Shown: positions 44,912 through 54,139, counted from the stretch's first letter. The stretch: 64,000 nt of DNA from Comamonadaceae bacterium UBA4962 (GCA_002397315.1 DHAE01000018.1:26400-90399), one strand, 5' to 3'. The notes: generated from the sequence alone by a model not told the origin. Translations and numbers: made by a program.

Positions 44912-44988
44912 TGGTCGGGGTGAGAGGATTCGAACCTCCGGCCTCTACGTCCCGAACGTAGCGCTCTACCAGGCTAAGCTACACCCCG
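44912..44988 (-). tRNA. tRNA-Pro (anticodon CGG)
   Basis: The 77-base cloverleaf on the minus strand includes CCA. The acceptor stem is CGGGGTG/CACCCCG, the anticodon stem CTACG/CGTAG with loop TTCGGGA, and the T-loop TTCGAAT. Anticodon CGG reads CCG, a favoured codon in this GC-rich genome. It lies between ispB and pilB on the same strand. Confidence 0.97.
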
Positions 44989-45017
44989 ATGGTCAGGCAG
45001 GCAATGCGTTCGTCGTG

Positions 45018-46031
45018 CTAAACGCGCCTGTCTAATAGCTGAGACGCCAATTGTAGCAAACCTTCGGTGTACTTATTCGAAGGAAGTGCAGATAGTGCGT
45101 GGATCGCTGCCTGCGCCTGCGCGGCGGCGGCGGCGCGGGTCGCCTCCAGGGCGCCGGTTTCGCGCACGATGGCCAGGATCGCGGGCAGTTCGTCGAGCGA
45201 TCCGTGCTCGATGGCGGATTCGATCAGTTGCCGCTGCGCCGCGCTGCCGCGCTGCATGGCGATGATGAGGGGCAGGGTGACCTTGCCCTCCCGCAGATCG
45301 TCGCCGAGGTTCTTGCCCATCTCGGCGCTGTCGCCGTCGTAGTCGAGCACGTCGTCGATCACCTGGAAGGCGGTGCCCAGCCGGTTGCCGTATTCCGCGC
45401 AGGCCGCCTCGACCTCCGCGGGGGCATCGGCCAGCACGGCCGCCAGGCGCGCGCTCGCCTCGAACAGCTTGGCCGTCTTGGAGCGGATCACCCCCAGGTA
45501 GCCCTGCTCGTCCAGCGTCGCGTCGTGCGTGTTCATGAGCTGCTGGACTTCGCCCTCGGCGATGATATTGGTGGCCTCCGAGAGGATCTGCATGACGCGC
45601 ATGTCGTCCGCGTCCACCATCATCTGGAAGGCGCGCGAGTGCAGGAAGTCGCCCACCAGCACGCTCGCGGGGTTGCCGAAGTTCTCGTTGGCGGTGGGCC
45701 GGCCGCGCCGCAGGGTGGATTCGTCCACCACATCGTCGTGCAGCAGCGTGGCGGTGTGGATGAATTCGACCACCGCCGCGAGGTTGAAGCGCTGCGCGCC
45801 CCGATAATCCAGCGCGCCCGACATCAGCAGCAGCAGCGCGGGACGCAATCGCTTGCCGCCCGCGGAGATGATGTAGCGGGCGATCTCGCCGATGAGGGAT
45901 ACGGAGGACTGCAGTCGGACGGCGATCACCTTGTCCACCTCATGCATGTCGTCTGCGATGAGTGCAAGGATGGCCGAGGTGTGGGGCTGGGCGGACAAGG
46001 CGAGGTCGGGCTGCGAGGGTGAAAGGGTCAT
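45018..46031 (-). CDS. ispB: Polyprenyl (octaprenyl) diphosphate synthase
   Basis: This 337-residue prenyl transferase makes the ubiquinone side chain. The first aspartate-rich motif is LLHDDVVDESTLRRG near residue 92 and the second is FQVIDDVLDYDGD near 218, with GGKRLRPALLLL in between as the substrate-binding lysine/arginine region. No bulky residue block that would stop at short chain lengths is obvious, which fits an octaprenyl product; chain length is inferred from the family. It is divergent from rplU. Confidence 0.94.
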   Translation of the reverse strand: MTLSPSQPDLALSAQPHTSAILALIADDMHEVDKVIAVRLQSSVSLIGEIARYIISAGGKRLRPALLLLMSGALDYRGAQRFNLAAVVEFIHTATLLHDDVVDESTLRRGRPTANENFGNPASVLVGDFLHSRAFQMMVDADDMRVMQILSEATNIIAEGEVQQLMNTHDATLDEQGYLGVIRSKTAKLFEASARLAAVLADAPAEVEAACAEYGNRLGTAFQVIDDVLDYDGDSAEMGKNLGDDLREGKVTLPLIIAMQRGSAAQRQLIESAIEHGSLDELPAILAIVRETGALEATRAAAAAQAQAAIHALSALPSNKYTEGLLQLASQLLDRRV

Positions 46032-46204
46032 TATAGGAAGGGCGCCGCGCGCTCCGGAGCTCTTGGGGTGGGCGCGGCGTGTCGCTCCGCACGGGGCCGT
46101 TGGCCTGCCTCGGTGCTACTAGGCAGAAGGCCGCATCCGTGCTAAAGTGCGTGGTTCCGCGAAAAAATTCTTTTTCTCGGAGCTTCACTTCCCAAGAGGT
46201 TTAC

Positions 46205-46516
46205 ATGTACGCGGTCATAAAAACCGGCGGCAAGCAGTATCGCGTTGCTTCCGGCGAAAAAATCAAAGTAGAACAGATTGCTGCGGACGTAGGCCAGGAA
46301 ATCGTGATCGACCAGGTTCTGGCAGTCGGCAACGGCGCTGAACTCAAGGTCGGCACGCCCCTGGTGTCCGGCGCAACGGTCACGGCCACGGTCGTGTCCC
46401 ATGGCAAGCACGACAAGGTCCGCATCTTCAAGATGCGCCGTCGCAAGCACTATCAGAAACGCCAAGGCCATCGCCAGCAGTTCACCGAACTGCAAATCGG
46501 TGCGATCGCCGCTTAA
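46205..46516 (+). CDS. rplU: 50S ribosomal protein L21
   Basis: This 103-residue ribosomal protein starts MYAVIKTGGKQYRVA and ends with HRQQFTELQIGAI, as in E. coli L21. AAGAGG lies 5 bases before ATG 46205. The 173-bp gap to ispB must hold its promoter and leader; a GAAAAA-ATTC-TTTTTC hairpin (46161-46176) is visible there, but no clear promoter consensus. rpmA follows by 12 bp. Confidence 0.98.
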   Translation: MYAVIKTGGKQYRVASGEKIKVEQIAADVGQEIVIDQVLAVGNGAELKVGTPLVSGATVTATVVSHGKHDKVRIFKMRRRKHYQKRQGHRQQFTELQIGAIAA

Positions 46517-46528
46517 GGAGCAGACACC

Positions 46529-46786
46529 ATGGCACAGAAAAAAGGCGGCGGCTCTACGCGAAACGGGCGCGATTCCAAGCCCAAGATGCTCGGCGTGAAG
46601 GCGTTCGGCGGTGAACTGATCAGCGCCGGCTCCATCATCGTGCGCCAGCGCGGCACGCGCTTCCACCCCGGCACCAACGTCGGCGTGGGCAAGGACCACA
46701 CGCTGTTCGCCCTGGTGGACGGCCACGTGTCGTTCGGTACCAAGGGTGCGATGTCCAAGCACACCGTCAACGTGACGCCCGCCTGA
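46529..46786 (+). CDS. rpmA: 50S ribosomal protein L27
   Basis: This 85-residue protein begins MAQKKGGGSTRNGRDSKPK, the unprocessed L27 N terminus that reaches the peptidyl-transferase centre, and ends in the usual VSFGTKG-type segment. It shares a transcript with rplU and is followed by a strong terminator. Confidence 0.98.
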   Translation: MAQKKGGGSTRNGRDSKPKMLGVKAFGGELISAGSIIVRQRGTRFHPGTNVGVGKDHTLFALVDGHVSFGTKGAMSKHTVNVTPA

Positions 46787-46810
46787 GCGGTTTCGTCCCG
46801 GTGATGCAGT

Positions 46811-46843
46811 GAAGCCCCGACCTGTCGGGGCTTCGTCGTTTTT
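46811..46843 (+). terminator. Rho-independent terminator after rpmA
   Basis: GAAGCCCCGAC (46811-46821) pairs perfectly with GTCGGGGCTTC (46824-46834), loop CT, followed by GTCGTTTTT. This is a classic strong intrinsic terminator and should end the rplU-rpmA transcript. Confidence 0.92.
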
Positions 46844-46878
46844 GAGCTTCCGCCGCACGGGCCGCGGGGGCTCCCGCC

Positions 46879-46900
46879 CGGGGCGGCAACCCCGTTTTTT
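46879..46900 (+). terminator. Second terminator-like hairpin just before obgE
   Basis: CGGGG (46879-46883) pairs with CCCCG (46890-46894), loop CGGCAA, then six T (46895-46900). The gene obgE starts 13 bases later. It may back up the rpmA terminator or act as an attenuator of any transcript entering obgE. Confidence 0.6.
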
Positions 46901-46913
46901 GTAAACTCCCCTC

Positions 46914-47987
46914 ATGAAGTTCGTCGACGAAGCCTTTATTGACGTGGCCGCCGGAGATGGCGGCAACGGCTGTGTATCGTTCCGGCACGAGAAGTACAAG
47001 GAATTCGGCGGACCCAACGGGGGGGACGGCGGGCGCGGCGGGCACGTTTTCGCCGTGGCCGATCCGAGCCTGAACACGCTCGTGGATTACCGCTATTCCC
47101 GCCGGCACGAGGCCAAGCGCGGCGAGCACGGCATGGGCTCCGACATGTTCGGCGCGGCCGGGGACGACATCACCCTGAAGATGCCGGTCGGCACGATCAT
47201 CTCGGATGCCGACACCGGCGAGGTGCTGTTCGAACTGCTCCAGCCCGGCGAGACGATCACGATCGCCAAGGGCGGCGACGGCGGCTTCGGCAACATGCGC
47301 TTCAAGAGCGCGATCAACCGCGCGCCCCGCCAGAAGACGCCCGGTTGGCCCGGCGAGCGCCGCAACCTCAAGCTCGAACTCAAGGTGCTCGCGGACGTGG
47401 GCCTGCTGGGCATGCCGAACGCGGGCAAGTCCACCTTCATCGCGGCCGTCTCGAACGCCCGGCCCAAGATCGCCGACTACCCGTTCACGACGCTGCACCC
47501 CAATCTGGGCGTGGTGCGGGTCGGGCCCGAGCAGAGTTTCGTGATCGCGGACATCCCCGGGCTGATCGAGGGCGCCTCGGAAGGCGCCGGCCTGGGCCAC
47601 CAGTTCCTGCGCCACCTGCAGCGCACCCGCCTGCTGCTGCACGTGGTGGACGTGGCGCCGTTCGACGAGGGCGTGGACCCGGTCGCACAGGCCACCGCGA
47701 TCGTCGGCGAGCTGCGCAAGTACGACGCCGAGCTCTACGAGAAGCCGCGCTGGCTGGTGCTCAACAAGCTCGACATGGTGCCGGCCGACGAGCGGGCCGC
47801 GCGCGTCAAGGATTTCGTGAAGCGCTTCCGCTGGAAGGGGCCGGTGTTCGAGATTTCGGCGCTCACCCGCGAGGGTTGCGAACCGCTGATCCAGGCGATC
47901 TACCAGCATGTGCGCGCCCAGCAGCAGGCCGAGCAGGTACCGGAAGTGGTCGATCCGCGCTTCGCGAACGACGCGGCTCCGGAATAG
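46914..47987 (+). CDS. obgE: Obg-family GTPase (ribosome assembly, stress)
   Basis: This 357-residue GTPase binds the 50S subunit and (p)ppGpp in relatives. The glycine-rich Obg fold covers residues 1-155 (DVAAGDGGNGCVSF, GPNGGDGGRGG). The GTPase motifs follow: G1 GMPNAGKST near 167, switch KIADYPFTTLHPNLG, G3 DIPGLIEGASEGAGLGHQFL, and G4 LNKLDM. The C-terminal extension is short. It stands alone after two terminator-like hairpins, so it probably has its own promoter or is reached only by read-through. Confidence 0.96.
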   Translation: MKFVDEAFIDVAAGDGGNGCVSFRHEKYKEFGGPNGGDGGRGGHVFAVADPSLNTLVDYRYSRRHEAKRGEHGMGSDMFGAAGDDITLKMPVGTIISDADTGEVLFELLQPGETITIAKGGDGGFGNMRFKSAINRAPRQKTPGWPGERRNLKLELKVLADVGLLGMPNAGKSTFIAAVSNARPKIADYPFTTLHPNLGVVRVGPEQSFVIADIPGLIEGASEGAGLGHQFLRHLQRTRLLLHVVDVAPFDEGVDPVAQATAIVGELRKYDAELYEKPRWLVLNKLDMVPADERAARVKDFVKRFRWKGPVFEISALTREGCEPLIQAIYQHVRAQQQAEQVPEVVDPRFANDAAPE

Positions 47988-48068
47988 ATGGGCAGGGCCG
48001 CCATCCCCGGTGGGTGGCGGGGTGGGGGCCGCAGCGGCGGCCGGCGCTAGCTAAAAAGACGGGGATTC

Positions 48069-49208
48069 ATGGTTTCGAGCATATTGCGAGATGCGCGCCG
48101 CATCGTGATCAAGGTGGGCTCCAGCCTGGTGACGAACGAGGGCCGGGGGCTGGACGAGACGGCCATCACCGAGTGGAGCCGGCAGATGGCCGCGCTGGTG
48201 GGTGGCTCCGGCGGGCCGCGGCGCGAGGTCATCATGGTGTCCAGCGGCGCGATCGCCGAGGGCATGAAGCGCCTGGGCTGGTCCACGCGCCCGCACGAAA
48301 TCCACGAGCTGCAGGCGGCCGCGGCCGTCGGGCAGATGGGCCTGGCGCAGATGTACGAAACCAAGCTGCGCGAACAGGGCTTGGGCAGCGCGCAGGTGCT
48401 GCTCACGCACGCCGACCTGGCGGACCGCGAGCGCTACCTGAATGCACGCTCCACGCTGCTCACGCTGCTGCGGCTGGGCGTGGTGCCCGTCATCAACGAG
48501 AACGACACGGTGGTCACCGACGAGATCAAGTTCGGTGACAACGACACGCTGGGCGCCCTGGTGGCGAACCTCGTGGAGGCCGATGCGCTGGTCATCCTGA
48601 CGGATCAGAAGGGCCTCTACACCGCCGACCCACGGCGCGATCCGCTCGCGCAGTTCGTGCACGAGGCGGCGGCCGGCGATCCGTCGCTCGAGGCGATGGC
48701 GGGCGGCGTGGGCACCAGCATCGGCCGCGGCGGCATGATCACCAAGATCATCGCCGCCAAGCGGGCCGCGGGCTCGGGCGCATCGACGGTGATCGCCTGG
48801 GGGCGCGAGCCGGACGTGCTGCTGCGGCTGTGCGCCGGCGAAGCGATCGGCACGCTGCTGGTGGCGCAGACGGCCAAGAAGCAGGCCCGCAAGCAGTGGA
48901 TGGCGGACCACCTCCAGCTGCGCGGCGCGGTGACCGTGGACCTGGGCGCGGCGGCCAAGCTGCGGCAGGAGGGCAAGAGCCTGCTGCCGATCGGCATGGT
49001 GGCGGTCGAGGGCGAGTTCTCGCGGGGCGACGTGATCGCCGTGCGCGACGCGGCGGGCGCGGAGATCGCCCGGGGCCTCGCCAACTACGCGAGTGCCGAG
49101 GCGCGGCTGCTGTGCCGCAAGCCCTCGTCGGAATTCGAGCGGCTGCTGGGCTACAGCGCCGAGCCGGAAATGGTGCACCGCGACAACCTGGTGCTGTCCG
49201 GCGTCTGA
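48069..49208 (+). CDS. proB: Glutamate 5-kinase
   Basis: This 379-residue enzyme phosphorylates glutamate in the first step of proline synthesis. The kinase domain has IVIKVGSSLVTN near residue 12, VSSGAIAEGMKRLG near 56, NENDTVVTDEIKFGDNDTLGA near 145 and GVGTSIGRGGMITKI near 212. A C-terminal PUA domain (about 285-370) is present. The 81-bp gap after obgE holds no recognised signal. No proA is in the window. Confidence 0.96.
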   Translation: MVSSILRDARRIVIKVGSSLVTNEGRGLDETAITEWSRQMAALVGGSGGPRREVIMVSSGAIAEGMKRLGWSTRPHEIHELQAAAAVGQMGLAQMYETKLREQGLGSAQVLLTHADLADRERYLNARSTLLTLLRLGVVPVINENDTVVTDEIKFGDNDTLGALVANLVEADALVILTDQKGLYTADPRRDPLAQFVHEAAAGDPSLEAMAGGVGTSIGRGGMITKIIAAKRAAGSGASTVIAWGREPDVLLRLCAGEAIGTLLVAQTAKKQARKQWMADHLQLRGAVTVDLGAAAKLRQEGKSLLPIGMVAVEGEFSRGDVIAVRDAAGAEIARGLANYASAEARLLCRKPSSEFERLLGYSAEPEMVHRDNLVLSGV

Positions 49209-49231
49209 GTGCGGCGCGCGGACCAGAATGC

Positions 49232-49258
49232 AAAAAGGCGACCGGTCGGGTCGCCTTT
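49232..49258. terminator. Bidirectional terminator between proB and rppH
   Basis: AAAGGCGACC (49234-49243) pairs perfectly with GGTCGCCTTT (49249-49258) around a GGTCG loop, with A-rich and T-rich ends. It serves proB on the plus strand and, through its A run, rppH on the minus strand. Confidence 0.85.
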
Positions 49259-49316
49259 GTGCGTGGTGCCATGGGTGGCCGGAGGGAGTCCCCGGGCGAT
49301 GTCGAGCGGTCCGCTT

Positions 49317-50018
49317 TCAGCCGGCCGGCTTGTGCCCGAGCTGCATGCCGCCGTCCAGTCCGGTCGGCAACGTGTCACCCGCGGTGCGCGGATCCGGATC
49401 GAAGCTGGCACCCGGAGGCAGTTCCATGCCCGGGTGGAGCAGCAGCGATGCCGAGCGGTGCTGCAGCGTGGCCGCGGGAGCGATGCCCTCGGCCACGCCG
49501 TCGCGGTTGCGCATGCCGCTGCGCAGGTAGCGGTTGCGCTGTTCGTTGCGCGGCAGGAAGCGGGCGAGTTCGGTCAGCGCCATTTCATAGACGCCGCGCT
49601 TGAATTCGACCACCACGTCCAACGGCACCCAGTAGTCGTTCCAGCGCCAGGCATCGAACTCGGGGTGGTTGGTCGCCCGGAGGTTCAAGTCCCAGTCGTG
49701 GCCGACGAGCTGGAGCAGAAACCAGATCTGCTTCTGGCCTTTGTAGTGGCCGCGGGCATCCCGTCGGATGTAACGGTCCGGCACCTCGTAGCGCAACCAG
49801 TCCCTCGTGCGGGCCACCACGCGGACGTGGCACGGCTGCAGCCCCACCTCCTCGTGCAGTTCGCGGAACATGGCCTGTTCAGGAGTCTCCCCCCGATCGA
49901 TGCCGCCCTGCGGGAACTGCCAGCTGTGGGTGCGAATCCGCTTGCCCCAGAACACCTGGTTCCTCTGGTTGAGCAGGATGATGCCGACGTTGGGCCGAAA
50001 ACCGTCCCGGTCGAGCAT
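49317..50018 (-). CDS. rppH: RNA pyrophosphohydrolase RppH
   Basis: This 233-residue Nudix enzyme removes 5' pyrophosphate from mRNA and starts decay. The N terminus DRDGFRPNVGIILLN and the Nudix box from GGIDRGETPEQAMF to RELHEEVGL match E. coli RppH. KGQKQIWFLL follows. A C-terminal tail of about 60 residues beyond the E. coli length is Pro/Ala-rich and likely unstructured. It is divergent from proS; the AT-rich 92-bp gap (50019-50110) probably holds both promoters. Confidence 0.94.
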   Translation of the reverse strand: MLDRDGFRPNVGIILLNQRNQVFWGKRIRTHSWQFPQGGIDRGETPEQAMFRELHEEVGLQPCHVRVVARTRDWLRYEVPDRYIRRDARGHYKGQKQIWFLLQLVGHDWDLNLRATNHPEFDAWRWNDYWVPLDVVVEFKRGVYEMALTELARFLPRNEQRNRYLRSGMRNRDGVAEGIAPAATLQHRSASLLLHPGMELPPGASFDPDPRTAGDTLPTGLDGGMQLGHKPAG

Positions 50019-50110
50019 AATCTAACCCCAATTTTTAAAACTGTATCCATTATGCACGGGCCCCGATGCGCGGCAAGCGTCCCGATGCTGATGGTGGTTT
50101 CGTTCGTGCA

Positions 50111-51856
50111 ATGAAAGCGTCCCAATTTTTCGTTTCCACCCTCAAAGAGGCTCCGGCCGACGCCGAAGTGGTGAGCCACAAGCTCATGACGCGTGCCGGG
50201 CTCATCAAGAAGCTGGGCGCGGGCATCTACAACTACATGCCCATGGGCCTGCGCGTGATCCGCAAGGTGGAGGCCATCGTGCGCGAGGAGATGAACCGCG
50301 CCGGCGCCGTCGAAGTCACGATGCCCGTGGTGCAGCCCGCCGAGTTCTGGCAGGAAACCGGCCGCTTCGACAAGATGGGCCCCGAGCTGCTGCGCATCCA
50401 GGACCGCCACGGCCGTGACTTCGTCGTCCAGCCGACCAGCGAGGAGGTGGTCACCGACATCGCGCGCCAGGAACTGCGCAGCTACAAGCAGCTGCCCAAG
50501 AACTTCTATCAAGTGCAGACCAAGTTCCGCGACGAGCGCCGCCCCCGCTTCGGGCTGATGCGCGGCCGCGAGTTCATCATGAAGGATGCGTATTCGTTCG
50601 ACCGCGACCAGGCGGCGGCGAAGGCCAGCTACCAGGTGATGGCCCAGGCCTACCGCCGCATCTTCGACCGCTTCGGCCTGACCTACCGCGCGGTGGCCGC
50701 CGACAGCGGCGCGATCGGCGGCGACCTGAGCGAGGAGTTCCAGGTGATCGCCGCCACGGGCGAAGACGCCATCGTCTACTGCCCCCAGAGCGATTACGCG
50801 GCCAACATGGAAAAGGCCGAGGCGCTGCCTCCGCAAGGCACGCGCTCCGCGGCGTCGCAGGCGCTCGCCAAGACGCCCACGCCCGGCAAGAGCACCTGCG
50901 CGGACGTCGCGCAACTGCTCGGCGTGCCGCTGCAGTCGACCGTGAAATCCCTGGTGCTGGCGACCGACCGCACCAACGAGGCCGGCGAGATCACCGGCAG
51001 CCAGGTCTGGCTGTTGCTGCTGCGCGGCGACCACGACATGAACGAGATCAAGGTCGGCAAGGTGCCCGGCCTGGATGCGGGCTTCCGCTTCGCCACCGTC
51101 GGCGAGATCGAGGACCATTTCGGCTGCAAGCCCGGCTACCTGGGCCCGCTGAACCTGCGCCAGCCCGTGAAGCTGGTGGTGGACCGCGAGGTGGCGGTGA
51201 TGGCCGACTGGATCTGCGGCGCGAACGAGGTCGACTTCCACATGACCGGCGTGAACTGGGGCCGCGACCTGCCCGAGCCGGAGGTGGTGGCCGATCTGCG
51301 CAACGTGGTGGCCGGCGACCCGTCGCCGGACGGCAAGGGAACGCTCGCCATCGAACGCGGCATCGAGGTGGGCCACGTGTTCTACCTGGGCACCAAGTAC
51401 AGCCGCGCGATGAACGCGACCTTCCTCGGCGAGGACGGCAAGCCGGCCTTCTTCGAGATGGGCTGCTATGGCATCGGCATTACCCGCCTGCCCGCGGCGG
51501 CCATCGAGCAGAACCACGACGAGCGTGGCATCATCTGGCCGGACGCGATCGCGCCGTTCACGGTGGTGGTGTGCCCGATCGGCATGGACCGCAGCGACGA
51601 GGTGCGCGCGGCGGCCGAGACGCTGCACGCCGACCTGCTCGCAGCCGGCGTGGACGTGATCCTGGACGACCGCGGCGAGCGCCCGGGCGCGATGTTCGCC
51701 GACTGGGAGCTCATCGGCGTGCCGCACCGCGTGGTGCTGTCCGACCGCGGCCTCAAGGAAGGCCAGGTCGAGTACCAGCACCGCCGTGACGCCGCCGCGA
51801 CCAAGGTGGCAGCGGCCGAAATCTTTGCCTTCATCAAGGATCGAATCAAGGTATGA
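50111..51856 (+). CDS. proS: Prolyl-tRNA synthetase (bacterial type with editing domain)
   Basis: This 581-residue class II synthetase has the motif 2 region FRDERRPRFGLMRGREFIMKD near residue 138 and motif 3 near the end of the catalytic core (GIGITRLPAAAIEQ). The long insertion between motifs (about residues 225-405, with KSTCADVAQLLGV and VKSLVLATD) is the YbaK-like editing domain that clears Ala-tRNA-Pro. ATG 50111 begins the family start MKASQFFVSTLKEAP. The lytic transglycosylase overlaps its stop by ATGA. Confidence 0.96.
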   Translation: MKASQFFVSTLKEAPADAEVVSHKLMTRAGLIKKLGAGIYNYMPMGLRVIRKVEAIVREEMNRAGAVEVTMPVVQPAEFWQETGRFDKMGPELLRIQDRHGRDFVVQPTSEEVVTDIARQELRSYKQLPKNFYQVQTKFRDERRPRFGLMRGREFIMKDAYSFDRDQAAAKASYQVMAQAYRRIFDRFGLTYRAVAADSGAIGGDLSEEFQVIAATGEDAIVYCPQSDYAANMEKAEALPPQGTRSAASQALAKTPTPGKSTCADVAQLLGVPLQSTVKSLVLATDRTNEAGEITGSQVWLLLLRGDHDMNEIKVGKVPGLDAGFRFATVGEIEDHFGCKPGYLGPLNLRQPVKLVVDREVAVMADWICGANEVDFHMTGVNWGRDLPEPEVVADLRNVVAGDPSPDGKGTLAIERGIEVGHVFYLGTKYSRAMNATFLGEDGKPAFFEMGCYGIGITRLPAAAIEQNHDERGIIWPDAIAPFTVVVCPIGMDRSDEVRAAAETLHADLLAAGVDVILDDRGERPGAMFADWELIGVPHRVVLSDRGLKEGQVEYQHRRDAAATKVAAAEIFAFIKDRIKV

Positions 51857-52533
51857 ACAGGGGTGGTGGGGAGCGGGGCGGGACGCCCGGCAGGGGCCTG
51901 TCCCGACGGGCGTGCGTGTTGGCCGGAGCCTCTTCAGGACTGACCGGCTGGCTCGGCATGCCCGCGGCCGCCCATGCGGGAGGGCAGTTGGAAGAGCCGC
52001 TCATGGATTCGGTGCGCACCGCGCTCACGTCCGCGATTTCCAACCAGGCGCCGCCCGAGCCCGATTTCTCGACCACGGAGGCGCGCCTGCACTACCTGCG
52101 CTGGCTCGGCACCATGAGCGACCGCCTGCGCCGCCGCAAGCCCGACTGGGAAGTGCGCCGCGACTTCCTGCAGACGGTGTGGTACGAATCCAAGCGCGCG
52201 GGCCTCGACGTCTCGCTCGTGCTCGGGCTCGTGCAGGTGGAGAGCGCATTCCGCAAGTACGCCGTCTCCAGCGTCGGCGCGCGCGGCTACATGCAGGTCA
52301 TGCCGTTCTGGACGCGCGTGATCGGCGACGGCGACGCGAGCAAGCTGTTCCACATGCAGACCAACCTGCGCTTCGGCTGCGTGATCCTGCGCCATTACCT
52401 GGACCGCGAGCGTGGCGACCTGTTCATGACGCTCGGGCGCTACAACGGCAGCCGCGGGCGCTCGCCGTACCCGGATGCGGTGTTCGCTGCGCAGCGCAAC
52501 TGGCTCTTCGAGGACCGCGTGCGGTCCGCCTGA
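51853..52533 (+). CDS. Lytic transglycosylase (SLT domain)
   Basis: This 226-residue exported protein cleaves peptidoglycan glycan strands. An N-terminal signal-like stretch has paired arginines (SRRACVLAGASSGLTGWLG), so Tat or Sec export is possible. The SLT domain has the catalytic Glu in LGLVQVESAFRKYAVSSVGARGY near residues 125-146 and MQVMPFW after it, then NLRFGCVILRHYL and GRYNGS. ATGA overlap couples it to proS. Confidence 0.9.
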   Translation: MNRGGGERGGTPGRGLSRRACVLAGASSGLTGWLGMPAAAHAGGQLEEPLMDSVRTALTSAISNQAPPEPDFSTTEARLHYLRWLGTMSDRLRRRKPDWEVRRDFLQTVWYESKRAGLDVSLVLGLVQVESAFRKYAVSSVGARGYMQVMPFWTRVIGDGDASKLFHMQTNLRFGCVILRHYLDRERGDLFMTLGRYNGSRGRSPYPDAVFAAQRNWLFEDRVRSA

Positions 52534-52560
52534 GCGGGGTGTTTTTCCGGCGCCCCGGGT

Positions 52561-53901
52561 TCAGCGGTCCGATGCCGGCGCCGCCGGCACGGGCCCCGCG
52601 GGGTTGGCACCATTCTCCTGCAGGCGCGAGACCATGATCTGGTCGATGCGGTAGCTGTCCACGTCGAGCACCTCGAACTTGTAGCCGCCCCAGTTCACGC
52701 TGTCCGTGCGCCGTGGCACGCGGCGCAGCATCACCATCAGGAACCCCGCCAGCGTTTCGTATTCGCCCGCGTGCGGCAGTTCGTCGAGGTGCAGCGCGCG
52801 CAGCACGTCGCCCACGGGCGTCACGCCGTCGATGAGCCAGGAGTTCTCGTCGCGGCGAACGATCTGCTCTTCGTCGTCGGGGCCGATCAGGTCGCCCATC
52901 ACGGTGCTCATCACGTCGTTCAGCGTGACGACGCCCACCACCAGGCTGTATTCGTTCACGATCACGGCGAAGTCCTCGTGCACCTGGCGGAACTGGTCCA
53001 GCACCTCGGCGAGCGAGAGGCGGTCGGGCACGATGAGCACCTTGTGGACCAGGCCCTCGTCCTGCAGGGAGATCGGCTGGTTGTTGAGCACGCGCTGGAA
53101 CAGGTCCTTGGCATCGACGTAGCCGACGACGTGGTCGATGTCGCCCTCGCACACCGGATAGGTGGAGAACGGTTCGGCCGCAATGCGCGCGCGGATGAGC
53201 TGGTCGGGATCGTCGCGCAGGAAGAACGCGATGCGGTCGCGCTGCGACATGGCGCTGCTCACGGGGCGCGAGTCGAGTTCGAACACGTTCTCGATCACCT
53301 GCTGCTCGCGGGCCGCCAGCACGCCGGCCCGGGTGCCGGCCTCCATCATGGCCAGGATGTCGTCGGAGGTGATGCGGTCGTCGCGCAGGGACGAGAGGCC
53401 GAGCAGCCGGAACAGCAGGTCGGCGGCGCGGCTGTAGAGCCAGACCACGGGCCGCAGCACGGCCATCAGGACCGCCATGGGTCGGGCGACGACCACGGCC
53501 AGACGCTCCGAATTGACCATGCCCAGGCGCTTGGGGAACAGGTCGGCGAACAGGATGAACAGCGACGTGATGGTGACGAACGAGGCGATGAAGCCGAAGG
53601 TTTCGGCACGCGCGTCGCTGAGCCAGAGTTGGAGCAGGGCCGTGAAGTGCGGGCTGAGCGCGCCTTCACCGACGATGCCGCCGAGGATGGCCACCGCGTT
53701 CTGCCCGACCTGCACCACGGTGAAATAGTCGCCCGGCTGCTCCTGCATGCGCATGACGCTCTCGGCGCGCGCCTCGCCCTCGTCGGCGAGCTGGCGCAGG
53801 CGCAGGCGACGGGAGGCCGCCAGCGAGATTTCGGCCACGGAGAAGAACGCGCTGGCCACGATCAGGAGGCCGATGAGGAAGAAGCTTTGCGACAGGGTCA
53901 T
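52561..53901 (-). CDS. paeA: PaeA/YtfL-like CNNM membrane protein with CBS and CorC domains
   Basis: This 446-residue protein resembles E. coli YtfL (PaeA), which is linked to polyamine export, over the start AFFSVAEISLAASRRLRLRQL and VQVGQNAVAILGGIVGE. The DUF21/CNNM membrane region covers residues 1-190. Two CBS motifs follow (about 205-325, with VNEYSLVVGVVTLNDVMS) and a CorC/HlyC domain ends it. Start choice is open: ATG 53901 matches the family N terminus, while ATG 53922 adds seven residues; neither has a good ribosome site. Haemolysin or Mg/Co-efflux annotations of relatives are weaker guesses. Confidence 0.87.
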   Translation of the reverse strand: MTLSQSFFLIGLLIVASAFFSVAEISLAASRRLRLRQLADEGEARAESVMRMQEQPGDYFTVVQVGQNAVAILGGIVGEGALSPHFTALLQLWLSDARAETFGFIASFVTITSLFILFADLFPKRLGMVNSERLAVVVARPMAVLMAVLRPVVWLYSRAADLLFRLLGLSSLRDDRITSDDILAMMEAGTRAGVLAAREQQVIENVFELDSRPVSSAMSQRDRIAFFLRDDPDQLIRARIAAEPFSTYPVCEGDIDHVVGYVDAKDLFQRVLNNQPISLQDEGLVHKVLIVPDRLSLAEVLDQFRQVHEDFAVIVNEYSLVVGVVTLNDVMSTVMGDLIGPDDEEQIVRRDENSWLIDGVTPVGDVLRALHLDELPHAGEYETLAGFLMVMLRRVPRRTDSVNWGGYKFEVLDVDSYRIDQIMVSRLQENGANPAGPVPAAPASDR

Positions 53902-54024
53902 GGGACGGGCGGGCGCCGCCATGGAGTCGTCGTGAAAAAGGCCGTGCGCCAGCGCGTCGAGTGTACGCGGGCCGTGCACCGCCAGCGTACGGCCGGGTGC
54001 AGCCCGGCCGCTCACTGTCTACTT

Positions 54025-54139
54025 GGAGCGGTTCACGGAGCCCAGCGAAGCGTTTCTGGCGAGGCGTCGCATCGCAGGCAGTACGGTGTAGTACGACAAG
54101 ATGCGGCAACGACGCCAGAAGGGTTCTGTGAGCCGCTCC
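54025..54139. repeat. Long palindromic repeat, copy 3
   Basis: Outer arms GGAGCGGTTCAC (54025-54036) and GTGAGCCGCTCC (54128-54139) pair at 11 of 12 positions, and GGAGCCC/GGGTTCT continue inward. Internal blocks CAGCGAAGCG, TTCTGGCGA, CGCATCGCAGGCAGTA, GTAGTACGACA and GATGCGGCAACGACGCCAGAAG match copies 1 and 2. It ends on the last base of the AAA+ gene's stop codon. Arm sequences differ from copy 1, yet pairing is kept. Confidence 0.9.
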
